Source: Geomonas limicola (lineage in GTDB: Bacteria; Desulfobacterota; Desulfuromonadia; Geobacterales; Geobacteraceae). From it: a DNA stretch of 64,000 nucleotides. The translations under genes were made by a program, and so were the position numbers. Below, piece by piece: positions 9,085-17,742 of the stretch. How positions within the stretch are numbered: the stretch's first letter is position 1; the number at the start of each line of letters is the position of its first letter. Where the stretch lies: positions 62,001-126,000 of the forward strand of contig NZ_BLXZ01000010.1 of assembly GCF_014193675.1 (NCBI RefSeq). Reading direction: 5' to 3'. A model generated the notes under the pieces. It worked only from the letters and a program-made list of their open reading frames with translations. It was not told where the DNA came from and made no database searches.

Positions 9085-9114
9085 TTGACGGCGGCGGAAG
9101 ATTGCTGGTAATAT
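9085..9114 (+). promoter_or_regulatory. Sigma-70-like promoter of the transporter / cytochrome maturation run
   Basis: TTGACG, an 18-base spacer, then TAATAT lie 56 bases before the GTG start at 9170. An AT-rich stretch just upstream (CATAATGCAAAATAATTGCC, 9063-9082) has partial resemblance to Fur sites but matches the 19-bp palindrome poorly. Confidence 0.5.
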
Positions 9115-9169
9115 TCGGGCCTTAACCCGGTCGTTTAGCCTATCTGTCACTGCCTGTTGAAAGATACCT

Positions 9170-10399
9170 GTGCTGATTCGCATCCTCAAAAACTCATTCC
9201 TGAAACGACCCAAGTCGGTACTCCTGGTACTCCTCTCCATCACTATGGGCGCCGCGGTTGCCACGGCCTTTCTGGGCATCGCCGGCGAAGTGTCCCACAA
9301 GATGGCTCTCGAGCTGCGTAGCTACGGGGCCAACATCCTCCTCGAGCCGACTGCGCTGGAGGGGGGCGGGTACCTGCGCGAGGACGATCTCCCCAAAATC
9401 AAGACAGTTTTCTGGAAGTACAACATCACTGGTTTCACCCCGTACCTCTTCGGTGTTGCCGACCTCGCCGCTGCCGGCCGGCACGAGCGCTCCGTTGTCG
9501 CAGGCACCTGGTTCTCCAAGGAGGTACAGGTCCCCGGCGAGGAGAGCACCGAGCAGGGGATCAAGGGGATGGCCCCGTGGTGGGATCTCAAGGGACGCTG
9601 GCCCGAGGCGGCCGATGAGGCGATTGTCGGGGCCGCGCTGGCCCGGCGCCTCAAGCTGGTCCAGGGGAGCGAACTCGCGGCGACGGTGCGCGGTACCGTG
9701 CAGCGCTTCAGGGTCTGCGGCGTGGTGACCACCGGGGGGTTCGAGGAGGAGCAGCTTTTCGCTCCGTTGGTGACGGTGCAGCAACTGCTCGGGCAGCAGG
9801 GGAAAATATCCCGGGTCCTGGTGAGTGCGCTCACCGTCCCCATGGACGACTTCGGGAGAAAAGATCCGAGCACCATGACCAAGGACGAGTACGAGAAGTG
9901 GTACTGCACGGCCTACGTCACCTCGGTTGCCAAGAACGTCGAAGAGGTGATGTCGGGAAGCCGCGCCAAGCCGATCTGGCAGATTGCCAGTGCCGAGGGG
10001 GCGCTCCTTACCAAGCTGAACGCGGTCATGCTCCTTTTGACCCTGCTGGCACTGGGCGCTTCGGCGACCGCCGTCTCCACGAGCCTCATGGCCTCGATGG
10101 CCGAGCGCAGCCCCGAGATCGCCCTCATGAAGGCGATGGGGGCGGACCGTTTCCAGATCTCCTCCATCTTCCTGGGGGAAATACTTATCATCTCCGTGGT
10201 GGGGGGCTTGATCGGCTATCTGATCGGCAACCAGCTGGCGGCACTCATCAGCCACACCGTCTTCAATTCGACCATCGCATCTCCGCTCTGGCTCATCCCC
10301 ATGGCGGTCGGCTCCGCCTTCCTGGTGGCCTGCGCGGGGAGTATTGCGCCGCTGCGCCGCGCGCTGCTCATCGAGCCGGTGCGGGTTCTCAAGGGGTAA
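9170..10399 (+). CDS. FtsX/MacB-type ABC transporter permease 1
   Basis: This 409-residue permease starts at GTG 9170. It has one N-terminal membrane segment (about 18-40), a large extracytoplasmic domain (about 45-280) and three C-terminal segments (about 283-305, 333-360, 372-397), the standard FtsX/MacB arrangement. The conserved cytoplasmic elbow ERSPEIALMKAMGA and the ending PLRRALLIEPVRVLKG fit the family. Two bases separate it from the next permease. With that partner and the downstream ATPase it should form a mechanotransmission-type ABC complex rather than a classical pore. Order and partner types match Cj1661-Cj1663 of Campylobacter, the p19 iron-uptake neighbourhood; this is a context argument, not proof of substrate. 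Confidence 0.88.
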   Translation: MLIRILKNSFLKRPKSVLLVLLSITMGAAVATAFLGIAGEVSHKMALELRSYGANILLEPTALEGGGYLREDDLPKIKTVFWKYNITGFTPYLFGVADLAAAGRHERSVVAGTWFSKEVQVPGEESTEQGIKGMAPWWDLKGRWPEAADEAIVGAALARRLKLVQGSELAATVRGTVQRFRVCGVVTTGGFEEEQLFAPLVTVQQLLGQQGKISRVLVSALTVPMDDFGRKDPSTMTKDEYEKWYCTAYVTSVAKNVEEVMSGSRAKPIWQIASAEGALLTKLNAVMLLLTLLALGASATAVSTSLMASMAERSPEIALMKAMGADRFQISSIFLGEILIISVVGGLIGYLIGNQLAALISHTVFNSTIASPLWLIPMAVGSAFLVACAGSIAPLRRALLIEPVRVLKG

Positions 10400-10400
10400 C

Positions 10401-11561
10401 ATGAACAGGCGTCGCTGGCTTTTGAAGATGATGTTCCAGGCGCTGGCCCACCGCGGCGGGCGGACCGTGCTCCTCTTGGCGGTGCTCGCCATGGCCTCGA
10501 GCCTCGCGACCGCACTCTGGATCGTCTCGCTCTCCATGGAGCGCCGCATCGCCGAGGAGGTGCGCAAGTACGGCGCCAACCTGGTGGTGGTGCCCCAGGC
10601 GGCACGCCTCGACGTGGGAAGCGGCGGGCTCAACTTCGGCAGCATCGCCGAGCCGAGCTACCTGGGTCAGTCCGAGGTGGAGCGGGCGCTGTCGACCAGC
10701 GGCATCACGTCGGAGCGCTCCCTGCACCTGCGCGGAGCGCTGCGCTACCAAAACGCGGACCTCCCTGCCGAAGGGGTCGACTTCGCCGAGATCCGCCGGC
10801 TCTTCCCCTGGTGGCAGGTGAAAGGGGCCTGGCCCGCAGCGGGCGAGGCGGTCCTGGGGGGCGACCTGGCGACCCGCCTGAAGCTCAAGCCCGGCGACCG
10901 GATCGAACTCGCCGGAACCGCCGGCCCGATCCCCCTGCGCATCTCGGGGACGGTCTCCACCGGGGGCGAGGAGGATGGCCTCCTCTTCATGGCGCTTCCC
11001 GAATTGCAGCAGGCACTCGGGCTTACCGGGCAACTCTCCCAGGTGCGCCTCATGGTGACCGCCAGCGGCGACAGCCTGAAGAGTGCCGCCCAGTCTCTGC
11101 AGCGCCAGCTGCCGAGCGCCAAGGTGAACGAGGTGCGCCAGACGGCCCATACCTCCGAGGGGCTGCTTGCCAAGGTAAAGCTCCTCATGATGCTGGTCAC
11201 CGCCGTGGTGCTGGTCTCGGCCGGCAGTTCGGTCACCGGCACCATGAGCACCACGGTCCTGGAACGGAGCAAGGAGATCGGCCTCATGAAGGCGATCGGC
11301 GGAACCCGGCTCGAGGTGCTGCTCATCTTCTGCGCCGAAGCGGCCCTCTTGGGGGGCGCCGGCGGGGTTGCCGGCTACCTTTTGGGGAGCGGCATCGCCC
11401 ATTTCATCACCCGCACGGTCTTTGCGGCCTCGGCCGAGTTCATCCCCTGGATGGGCGCGGTATCGCTCGCGGTGAGCCTCTTTCTGGCGCTTTTGGGGAG
11501 CGTGGGCCCCATGGTCTCGGTGTTCAAGCTCGACCCGGTGCGCAGCCTGCGCGGCGAGTGA
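10401..11561 (+). CDS. FtsX/MacB-type ABC transporter permease 2
   Basis: This 386-residue protein uses the ATG at 10401, one base after the previous stop; the longer upstream frame overlaps permease 1. The layout repeats that of permease 1: an N-terminal membrane segment, an extracytoplasmic domain with YGANLVVVPQAARLD, then three C-terminal helices. The elbow reads ERSKEIGLMKAIGGTRLEV and the tail FKLDPVRSLRGE. Clear similarity between the two suggests an ancestral duplication giving a heterodimeric complex. The ATPase starts 139 bases downstream. Confidence 0.88.
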   Translation: MNRRRWLLKMMFQALAHRGGRTVLLLAVLAMASSLATALWIVSLSMERRIAEEVRKYGANLVVVPQAARLDVGSGGLNFGSIAEPSYLGQSEVERALSTSGITSERSLHLRGALRYQNADLPAEGVDFAEIRRLFPWWQVKGAWPAAGEAVLGGDLATRLKLKPGDRIELAGTAGPIPLRISGTVSTGGEEDGLLFMALPELQQALGLTGQLSQVRLMVTASGDSLKSAAQSLQRQLPSAKVNEVRQTAHTSEGLLAKVKLLMMLVTAVVLVSAGSSVTGTMSTTVLERSKEIGLMKAIGGTRLEVLLIFCAEAALLGGAGGVAGYLLGSGIAHFITRTVFAASAEFIPWMGAVSLAVSLFLALLGSVGPMVSVFKLDPVRSLRGE

Positions 11562-11700
11562 CGGGCAGGCAGGATTCGGGCACCTTGGGACGCACCTTAA
11601 CGGTGAGTGAGCCCGTGCCCCCGTCAGTTTCCTGAAGAGTCGTTAGTTTTTTCAGTGTCTGGTGTGCCTTTTCGTGGCACGAGACGAAGGGTCCTTCTCC

Positions 11701-12375
11701 ATGGCAGTGGCAACCATCGAAACATCCGGACTGACAAGAAGTTACGGCGAGATCTGCGCCTTGAAGCCGATCGACCTGAGCGTTCCCGAAGGGGAGTGGC
11801 TCTCGGTAATGGGGCACTCAGGCTCCGGCAAGAGTACCCTGATGAACCTGGTGGGGGGGCTTGATCGCCCCACGGCGGGGGCGCTCGTCGTTGGGGGGCA
11901 GGACCTCTCGACGCTCACCGAGGACGGCCTGGCACGTTTCCGCCGCGAGTACGTCGGGATCATCTTCCAGCAGCACCACCTGGTCCCCTACCTCTCGGCG
12001 CTGGAGAACGTGATGCTCTCCCAGTACTTCCATAGTGTCCCGGACGAGGCGGAGGCCCGGCACGCCCTGGAGCGCGTGGGGCTCGGGCACCGGCTGAAAA
12101 ATCGCCCGGGCGAGCTGTCGGGTGGGGAGCAGCAGCGCGTCTGCATCGCGCGGGCCATCATCAACAGCCCGAAACTCCTTTTGGGAGACGAGCCGACCGG
12201 TAACCTGGACCACAAGAGCACGCTCATGGTGATGGAGCTTTTGAAGGAACTGCGCGCCGAGGAGCGCTTCACCGTGGTCATGGTGACCCACAACGAAGAG
12301 GTCGCCGCCTGGGGAGACCGTACCATCTACCTCACCGACGGGGTCCTGGTGCGCGAAGAGAGGACCCGGTCCTGA
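11701..12375 (+). CDS. ABC transporter ATPase, LolD/MacB-type
   Basis: This 224-residue ATPase has Walker A GHSGSGKST (residues 38-46), Q-loop IIFQQHHLVPYLSALENV, signature LSGGEQQR (139-146) and Walker B LLLGDEP (D163/E164). The switch His is in VTHNEEVA. The ATG at 11701 is preferred because it sits directly before the conserved N-terminal strand; an upstream ATG at 11662 would add 13 unconserved residues. Its stop overlaps the next start by one base (TGATG), so it is translationally coupled to the DUF2318 gene. It should power the two FtsX-type permeases. Confidence 0.92.
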   Translation: MAVATIETSGLTRSYGEICALKPIDLSVPEGEWLSVMGHSGSGKSTLMNLVGGLDRPTAGALVVGGQDLSTLTEDGLARFRREYVGIIFQQHHLVPYLSALENVMLSQYFHSVPDEAEARHALERVGLGHRLKNRPGELSGGEQQRVCIARAIINSPKLLLGDEPTGNLDHKSTLMVMELLKELRAEERFTVVMVTHNEEVAAWGDRTIYLTDGVLVREERTRS

Positions 12376-13706
12376 TGATCGCACTCAAGCTGGTACCGCA
12401 TCTGGTCGCCTTCTTCGGCATGGCGACCGTCGCTCTTCGGGGAGCGACGCGGCGCGGCATGCTGGCCGGGACGGCCCTCGCGGGCTTTCTGGTCGGCACC
12501 GGGTTCGCCGTGGTTTCGACCGGTAGCGTTTCCGGCCAGTTCTCCTTCAGCCTGGTGCGCGCCCTGTTGGCGCTCTCGTTCCTCCTGTTCTGCGCGGTGA
12601 GCTTCACCGCCCTGTACCAGAGCCTCGGGGGGAGCCTCCCCGTCGGCTGGCTCGAGCGTCTGAGCAGCCGCCCCGTAAGCCGCAGTTGCGCTCTTTTCCT
12701 GGCTTCCGCCGCGGCCGGCGCGGTAGCCGGTTGCCGCCTGGGCCCGGCCGTCCCGTCGTGGGTCTGGGGAGCGCTGGCCGCCGCCGCGGCTGTCTTGGTG
12801 CTGGCGGCTGTTCTCCTGGAGTCCCGGCTCCCCGCGGGGCTTAGCACCTCGCGCGCGGGGTACCTCGCCCTTACCGTGGCGTTCCTGCTCTTCAGCGCCT
12901 CCTGGTCGACCCGGCTCGACCTGTTCGCGCCACTCACCATGAAGGTCATGAAGTTCACCCACGACTTCGTGCACCAGTTCTTCGAGTCGATGCTGATCCC
13001 GGACCACCTGTTCATCCACAGCTACCTGTGGGGGTACATCGGCCTGCTCTTCGGCAAGGAGGTCGGGTTCTGGGGCGGGCTCATCATCTGGTTCACCCCG
13101 GTTGTCATGGTATTTTTGGCGATCGGCCTGGAAAGGCTCCCCTCGGTGGCGCACCTGCGCCAGGGGGCCCAGCGGCGCCGGGTGCTCGCCGAGGCGATCA
13201 GGACGCGGCGGATGAGGTTGGTGCTCCCCGGGCTTGCGCTTGTGCTTTTGGCTTCCGCCGTGTACCGCAGCCTCTACCCCAGCGTCGAATACTGGGATCC
13301 CAAACCGGTCCCGGTCACCGCGAATGCCGGCGGCGAGATCTTCCTGCCGCGCAAGGGGGAGATCGACCTCATGGACGGCAAGCTGCACAAGTACGTCTTC
13401 GAACGGGGCGGCAAAACGGCGCGCTTCTTCGTGCTCTTGACCCCTTCAGGGAAGCTGACGGTCGACCTGGATGCCTGCGCCATCTGCAAGCCGGACGGCT
13501 ACGGCCAGGCGGAGGGGACGGTGCTCTGCTACTACTGCAAGACCTTGATCCCGCTCGAGACGGTGGGTAAGCCCGGCGGCTGCAACCCGGTGCCGGTCCC
13601 CTTCACCGAGCAGGATGACGGCATCCACCTGAGCGGGGTGACCCTGATCAATACCTGGAGCGGGACCGTCCAGTCCACCACGCGCACCACGGAGAAGGGG
13701 AAATGA
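12375..13706 (+). CDS. DUF2318 membrane protein with Cys-rich periplasmic domain
   Basis: This 443-residue protein has about eight or nine predicted membrane segments in its first 310 residues. A DUF2318-like extracytoplasmic domain then carries CAIC (C368/C371), CYYC (C385/C388) and a further GGC. These cysteines are proposed in the family to hold a metal or Fe-S centre. It includes KLHKYVFERGGKTARFFVL and a conserved GYGQAEG. The related Cj1660 lies next to p19 and FtsX-like permeases in Campylobacter, so a role in iron handling at the cytoplasmic membrane is a reasonable inference. No p19 or Ftr1 gene is visible here. It overlaps the next gene by four bases. Confidence 0.85.
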   Translation: MIALKLVPHLVAFFGMATVALRGATRRGMLAGTALAGFLVGTGFAVVSTGSVSGQFSFSLVRALLALSFLLFCAVSFTALYQSLGGSLPVGWLERLSSRPVSRSCALFLASAAAGAVAGCRLGPAVPSWVWGALAAAAAVLVLAAVLLESRLPAGLSTSRAGYLALTVAFLLFSASWSTRLDLFAPLTMKVMKFTHDFVHQFFESMLIPDHLFIHSYLWGYIGLLFGKEVGFWGGLIIWFTPVVMVFLAIGLERLPSVAHLRQGAQRRRVLAEAIRTRRMRLVLPGLALVLLASAVYRSLYPSVEYWDPKPVPVTANAGGEIFLPRKGEIDLMDGKLHKYVFERGGKTARFFVLLTPSGKLTVDLDACAICKPDGYGQAEGTVLCYYCKTLIPLETVGKPGGCNPVPVPFTEQDDGIHLSGVTLINTWSGTVQSTTRTTEKGK

Positions 13707-14959
13707 GAAAGCTCTTCGTTCGCCTGTGGCGCCTGATTTCCTCCCGTGCCGTGACCCCCGCGGTGATCGCCATCTTCCTGGTGCTCTATGCGCTGGTCGC
13801 CTTCTGGACCGACGAGGCCCTGGTGGTCTTGATGCAGCTGGTGCGCTCGAACCCGGTGCTTACCGCGCTGCTCGCCCTCCTGCCGCTGAACAGTGCCTGC
13901 TGCCTCATTGCCGAGACCCGGGCCTTCTGGTTCCGGCGCCGCCTGCTTGCGGGGCAGGAGCTCCCCGTCCTGCCGGGGCTCTTCGACGAAGAGGTTCCCC
14001 TGGCGCTGGGTGCACTTCCTTCCCCGGCGACGGTCACCCGCGTCAAGGGGAACCTCGAGTCCGCGGGCTACCGGACACGCGTAGGCGAGCGGGGCACGGC
14101 AGCCTGGCGCGGCCTGAACGGTTTCCCGGCCCGCTTTCTCTACTTGGTTGGGGTGCTCTGCCTGTTCGGCGGGATCCTGGTCAGCCTGACCACGCGGGTA
14201 TCGCTGCGTGGCACCGTGGTAGAAGGCGAGTCGCTGCCGGGCGCTGGACCCGGGGAGGGTGTGGTCTCGCGGATCAGCTACGCCAAGGCTGACGGACTGG
14301 TCCTCTCCAAGCGCCTGGTCATCGAAAGCAGCGACCCCGGCTCCGGTCGCCGGGAGGAATACGGCATCTATCCGCCGGCACGCTTCAAGGGGGCCTTCGT
14401 CTATCCCCGCTACCTCGGGGTAGGTGTCGCCTTCCGGTTCAGCGCACCGGAGCTTCCCGCCGGCTACCAGCAGCAGGCGCCCTTGTCCATCTACCCTCCG
14501 GGGAAAGAGGCCGAGGTCGCAGTGCCGGATACCGGCTATCGCCTGCGTTTCAGCCTTCAGGCCCCGGCCGACGGGAGCGATCCCTACAGTACCGGCAAGC
14601 TCGTCATCAACTTCAAGCTGTTGAAAGGCGCAGCAGAGGTCGCGGCAGGCACCCTGGCAAGCGGCGGCGAGTTTGCTCGCGACGGCTACCGGCTGGCACT
14701 CTTGGACGCCCGGCGCGTCGTCGTCACCGACCTCATCAAGGACCGCGGCGTGGTGCCTATCTGGCTGGCGGGCGCGTTTTTCCTCCTTGCCTTATGCTAC
14801 TGGGTGACGGTTCGCCTTCTGGGCCCCAGGCGGGAGCTCTACATCACCTGGCGGGGGGGAGCCGGCCTTGCGCTGTCGCGAGCCGAAGGGCGCAGGCGCC
14901 GGCACAACGAGCTGTTCCACGAGGCGCTGGACCGGATCGCGGACGACTCCGCCCATTGA
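13703..14959 (+). CDS. ResB-topology membrane protein (divergent), first copy
   Basis: This 418-residue protein starts in an ATGA overlap with the DUF2318 gene. Membrane segments at about 15-36, 45-65 and 145-165 are followed by a ~185-residue extracytoplasmic domain and one last helix (about 352-374) with a basic tail. This 3+1 arrangement is the hallmark of ResB/Ccs1. Sequence identity with the canonical ResB at 17743 is not obvious by eye, so the assignment rests on topology and neighbours. A role in handling haem or apocytochromes outside the membrane is inferred. Alternatively it is an accessory subunit of the upstream ABC/DUF2318 system. Confidence 0.7.
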   Translation: MRKLFVRLWRLISSRAVTPAVIAIFLVLYALVAFWTDEALVVLMQLVRSNPVLTALLALLPLNSACCLIAETRAFWFRRRLLAGQELPVLPGLFDEEVPLALGALPSPATVTRVKGNLESAGYRTRVGERGTAAWRGLNGFPARFLYLVGVLCLFGGILVSLTTRVSLRGTVVEGESLPGAGPGEGVVSRISYAKADGLVLSKRLVIESSDPGSGRREEYGIYPPARFKGAFVYPRYLGVGVAFRFSAPELPAGYQQQAPLSIYPPGKEAEVAVPDTGYRLRFSLQAPADGSDPYSTGKLVINFKLLKGAAEVAAGTLASGGEFARDGYRLALLDARRVVVTDLIKDRGVVPIWLAGAFFLLALCYWVTVRLLGPRRELYITWRGGAGLALSRAEGRRRRHNELFHEALDRIADDSAH

Positions 14960-15015
14960 CATTACCAAACAACAGGAGACGCCTCGCGCGGGGCTCCCTG
15001 GAAACAGGAGACACC

Positions 15016-15525
15016 ATGAAAACTACCCGTTCACGCATCACTCTCGCCCTCGTCCTGCTGGTCGCCCTGGTGGGCTGCAGCAAGAAACAGGAAAACGCCC
15101 AGGCTCCGGCCCCGGCCGCTCCCCAGCCCCAGGCTGCCGCCGGTGCCGCTCCGCAGGCGGCTGCCACCCAAGCCGACAAGCGGGACGAGGCCGAGGCGGC
15201 GCCGGTACGCGACCGGGTGCTTAACCAGGTCAAGCAAGGGCAGTTCGCCGAGATCTACCGCCAGGCCTCTGCCGGGTTCCGGGAGGTTGGTGCCGAGGAG
15301 CGTTTCGTGGACCTCTGGAAGCGGCAGGTGGCGGAGACCGGGACCTTCCAGGATGCCAAGCTCATCGAGCACAGTGTCCGTCCCCAGGACAAGTTCCAGG
15401 TCTTCGTCTATGCGGTGCAGTACGAGAAGAAAGTCAAGCAGCTAAGGCTGGTGATCGGCCGTTCCAAGAAGGGGACCTTCGAGTTGACCGGGATCAACCA
15501 GACCGAGTTGAAGCCTAAGGGGTAG
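15016..15525 (+). CDS. Lipoprotein with DUF4019/DUF3887-like domain
   Basis: This 169-residue protein starts at ATG 15016 after an ACAGGAG site. A signal peptide ends in the lipobox LVALVGCSK, with Cys21-22 as the probable lipidation site. An Ala/Pro/Gln-rich linker (QAPAPAAPQPQAAAG) spans about residues 28-55, then a ~100-residue domain containing VLNQVKQGQFAEIYRQASAGFREV and WKRQVAETGTFQDA. Similar small domains occur in lipoproteins of unknown function. It lies in the run between two ResB-topology genes, so an envelope accessory role in that system is likely but unproven. Confidence 0.75.
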   Translation: MKTTRSRITLALVLLVALVGCSKKQENAQAPAPAAPQPQAAAGAAPQAAATQADKRDEAEAAPVRDRVLNQVKQGQFAEIYRQASAGFREVGAEERFVDLWKRQVAETGTFQDAKLIEHSVRPQDKFQVFVYAVQYEKKVKQLRLVIGRSKKGTFELTGINQTELKPKG

Positions 15526-15544
15526 TGCCGAGGGAAGTTTCCCT

Positions 15545-15697
15545 TAAAGTTTGCGGCCACATAGCCGAAACGTTACCGATACGTCGAGCCTTCCCGAAGG
15601 GCGGCTGACGGCCCCGCAGCCCCCAGGGGCTCCCAACCCAGGGCAGGACCTGTCGTAGCGCAGGTTCCTGAACCCAGACAAGGAAGTATTCCAGCGC
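15545..15697 (+). promoter_or_regulatory. Sigma-28-like promoter and structured leader
   Basis: TAAAGTTT (15545-15552), 11 bases, then GCCGAAAC (15564-15571) match the sigma-28 consensus TAAAGTTT-N11-GCCGATAA in 14 of 16 positions. Downstream are short hairpins CCTTC/GAAGG, AGCCCC/GGGGCT and GGACCTG/CAGGTTCC before the start codon at 15698. The leader may be an internal promoter with structured 5' RNA for the ResB-like, CcsA and ResB genes, or a small RNA. No known riboswitch was recognised. Confidence 0.45.
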
Positions 15698-16870
15698 ATG
15701 AACAAGGGAGCAACGCTACTGAGAGGGGTCCTGGTATCCCCCTGGCCTCTGGCCATCTTTCTGGTCATCCCGCTGCTGGCGGTGCTGAAGGTCGCCTGGC
15801 ACCTCCCCCTGCCACTGCCGGGGGTCAAGATCCCGCTGCTGGTCAACAACATCTGCCTGGCCCTGCTGGTTGCCCTGCGGCTGGCCTACTACCTGGTGCG
15901 CCTTGGTAGCGGGATCCGTTACGGTGCGACCGGTACCCCCCGCTACACGCTGGACCCGGCAGAGCCCCCCGAGCGGGTGCGCGAGCGCTTGACGGCGGGC
16001 GGCTTCCGGTTCGTCGAGAACGGCAGCTACGGAGAGAAGCCGGATTTCGGCTACTGGGGAACGGTGCTGGTCTACGGCGGGTTGTTGCTGACCCTGGCGA
16101 CCGGAGCCTTCGACAACCTCTACCAGTTCTCCGGCACCCTCTTGGACGGCCAGGGGCGCGCCACCGACCTCAACAAGCTGGAGTCCTACCGGGACCTGCT
16201 CACCGGTCCGTTGACCGGCTCCCCGAAGCAACTGCCCCAGTTGAAGATCGTGCGGCAGATCAATCCGAACAAAGACTATCCGCGCGGCGCCACCGAGGTC
16301 GCCTTCCTGTTCCCCAACGGCGATGCGAAGAAGACCATCCTCAAGTGCCCGGATCCCTTCCCCCTGGGGAGCTTCGACATCTACATGTCGAAGATGGTCT
16401 ACGAGCCGAAGCTCCTGGTCACCATCGACAAGGTGAACCAGGTCTTCGCCGGGTCGGTGCTGCTCGATCCGCTGGTGACCCCGGAACACGGCTACAGCTT
16501 CTACGGGGCCTTCGTGAACAACAACCTGGACGGCGAGGTCTTCTACCAGCCCGAGACGAGCCGGCTCAAGCTCACGCTTCGCCAGGGTTCTCTGGTCCTG
16601 GTCGACAAGGAACTGGTCTTCCAGGGTGACCGGATGCAGAGCTCCGGCAACATCGATTTCGCGGTGGAACGCATGGGGGTCTGGTCGGAACTGCACGTGG
16701 TGCACCGCCGCCACAAACCCCTGCTGATGGCCGGCGCGGTGCTTGCGGTGCTCGGCCTGATTCTGAGGCTGGCGGTAGGTCGGCAACGGGTTTGGCTGGA
16801 AAATGTCGCCGGCAGCTGCCGGGTCGGTGCGGTGGGCACTGCCGCTCAAGAGATCCTGACGCAGGGTTAA
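15698..16870 (+). CDS. ResB-like cytochrome c maturation protein, second copy
   Basis: This 390-residue protein has helices at about 14-35, 48-70 and 125-145, a ~200-residue extracytoplasmic domain, and a final helix at about 344-362. The periplasmic part contains blocks seen in ResB proteins, such as VAFLFPNGD, FPLGSFDIYMSKM and GYSFYGAFVNNN. It is 26 bases ahead of ccsA. In System II maturation ResB and CcsA form the cytochrome c synthase that moves haem and attaches it to CxxCH motifs; this gene and the canonical resB flank ccsA. Having two ResB-type partners for one CcsA is unusual. The substrate is unknown. Confidence 0.75.
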   Translation: MNKGATLLRGVLVSPWPLAIFLVIPLLAVLKVAWHLPLPLPGVKIPLLVNNICLALLVALRLAYYLVRLGSGIRYGATGTPRYTLDPAEPPERVRERLTAGGFRFVENGSYGEKPDFGYWGTVLVYGGLLLTLATGAFDNLYQFSGTLLDGQGRATDLNKLESYRDLLTGPLTGSPKQLPQLKIVRQINPNKDYPRGATEVAFLFPNGDAKKTILKCPDPFPLGSFDIYMSKMVYEPKLLVTIDKVNQVFAGSVLLDPLVTPEHGYSFYGAFVNNNLDGEVFYQPETSRLKLTLRQGSLVLVDKELVFQGDRMQSSGNIDFAVERMGVWSELHVVHRRHKPLLMAGAVLAVLGLILRLAVGRQRVWLENVAGSCRVGAVGTAAQEILTQG

Positions 16871-16896
16871 ACCTTTACACGAGATACGAGGGTAAC

Positions 16897-17733
16897 ATGG
16901 CATATTGGGAAATGATCTTCTACTGGGTTGCACTCGTGGTCTACTCGCTCTCCTGCGGCGGGTTCCTCTACTCCTTCATCTTCAAGAACCCGAAGGTGAT
17001 GCCCCGGATGTTCACCCTGCTGGCGGTGGGCGCGGTGGCCCACACCATCGCCATCGGGGCCCGCTTCGAGGCGACCGGGCACCTCCCCTGGTCGGGACAC
17101 TACGAGTACGCGCTGATGGGGGGCTGGTTCATCATCTGCGGCACACTCTGGGTCGGCTGGCGCAACAAGCAGCTGCAGGGGCTCGCCGTGGCAACCCTGC
17201 CGCTGGTGATCATCATGATGGGGTACGGCTACATGCAGAACCCCGGCCTCACCCCCAAGGCAGCGAGCCTGAAGACCATCTGGCTCTACATCCACGTCTA
17301 CTTCGCCTGGCTCGCCTTCGGGGCCTACTCCCTGGCCATGGCCGCCGGCGTGCTCTACCTCAAGAAAAAGAAGAACTTGCAGCAGCCGGTCCCTAACCCG
17401 AGCTACGACCGTTTCCCGTCCCTCGAGCACCTGGACGAGCTGATCTTCCGCTACGTCGTCTTCGGTTTCATCACCGATACCATCATGATGGCTGCCGGGT
17501 CGCTGTGGGCCAAGGACCTCTGGGGCGGCTACTGGAACTGGGACCCGGTCGAGACCTGGTCGCTGATCTCCTGGCTTACCTACGGCATCACCATTCACCT
17601 TAGGGTGACCTTCGGCTGGAAGGAGAACCGGCTGGCCTGGCTCGCCATCTGCGCGCTCAGCACCGTGATCATCTGCTTCTTCGGCGTCAACCTGGTGGTC
17701 AATACCAGTCTGCACATGTTCCAGGTAAGGTAA
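16897..17733 (+). CDS. ccsA: CcsA/ResC cytochrome c synthase subunit
   Basis: This 278-residue integral membrane protein starts at ATG 16897 (GAGGGTAAC upstream; longer frames overlap the previous gene). It has about eight membrane segments and the WWD signature WGGYWNWDPVE (residues 209-219), which binds haem on the outer face. The conserved ATGHLPWSGHYEY region and C-terminal TSLHMF provide candidate haem-ligand histidines. It works with ResB to ligate haem to apocytochromes c in System II maturation. The gene is followed nine bases later by resB. A paralogue of identical length lies at 22968. Confidence 0.93.
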   Translation: MAYWEMIFYWVALVVYSLSCGGFLYSFIFKNPKVMPRMFTLLAVGAVAHTIAIGARFEATGHLPWSGHYEYALMGGWFIICGTLWVGWRNKQLQGLAVATLPLVIIMMGYGYMQNPGLTPKAASLKTIWLYIHVYFAWLAFGAYSLAMAAGVLYLKKKKNLQQPVPNPSYDRFPSLEHLDELIFRYVVFGFITDTIMMAAGSLWAKDLWGGYWNWDPVETWSLISWLTYGITIHLRVTFGWKENRLAWLAICALSTVIICFFGVNLVVNTSLHMFQVR

Positions 17734-17742
17734 CCGGCGACG

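Noticed and set aside
9194..10645. Minus-strand frame of 483 codons
   Set aside because: Antisense shadow of the ABC permease genes; composition is Arg/Gly/His-rich with no family motif.
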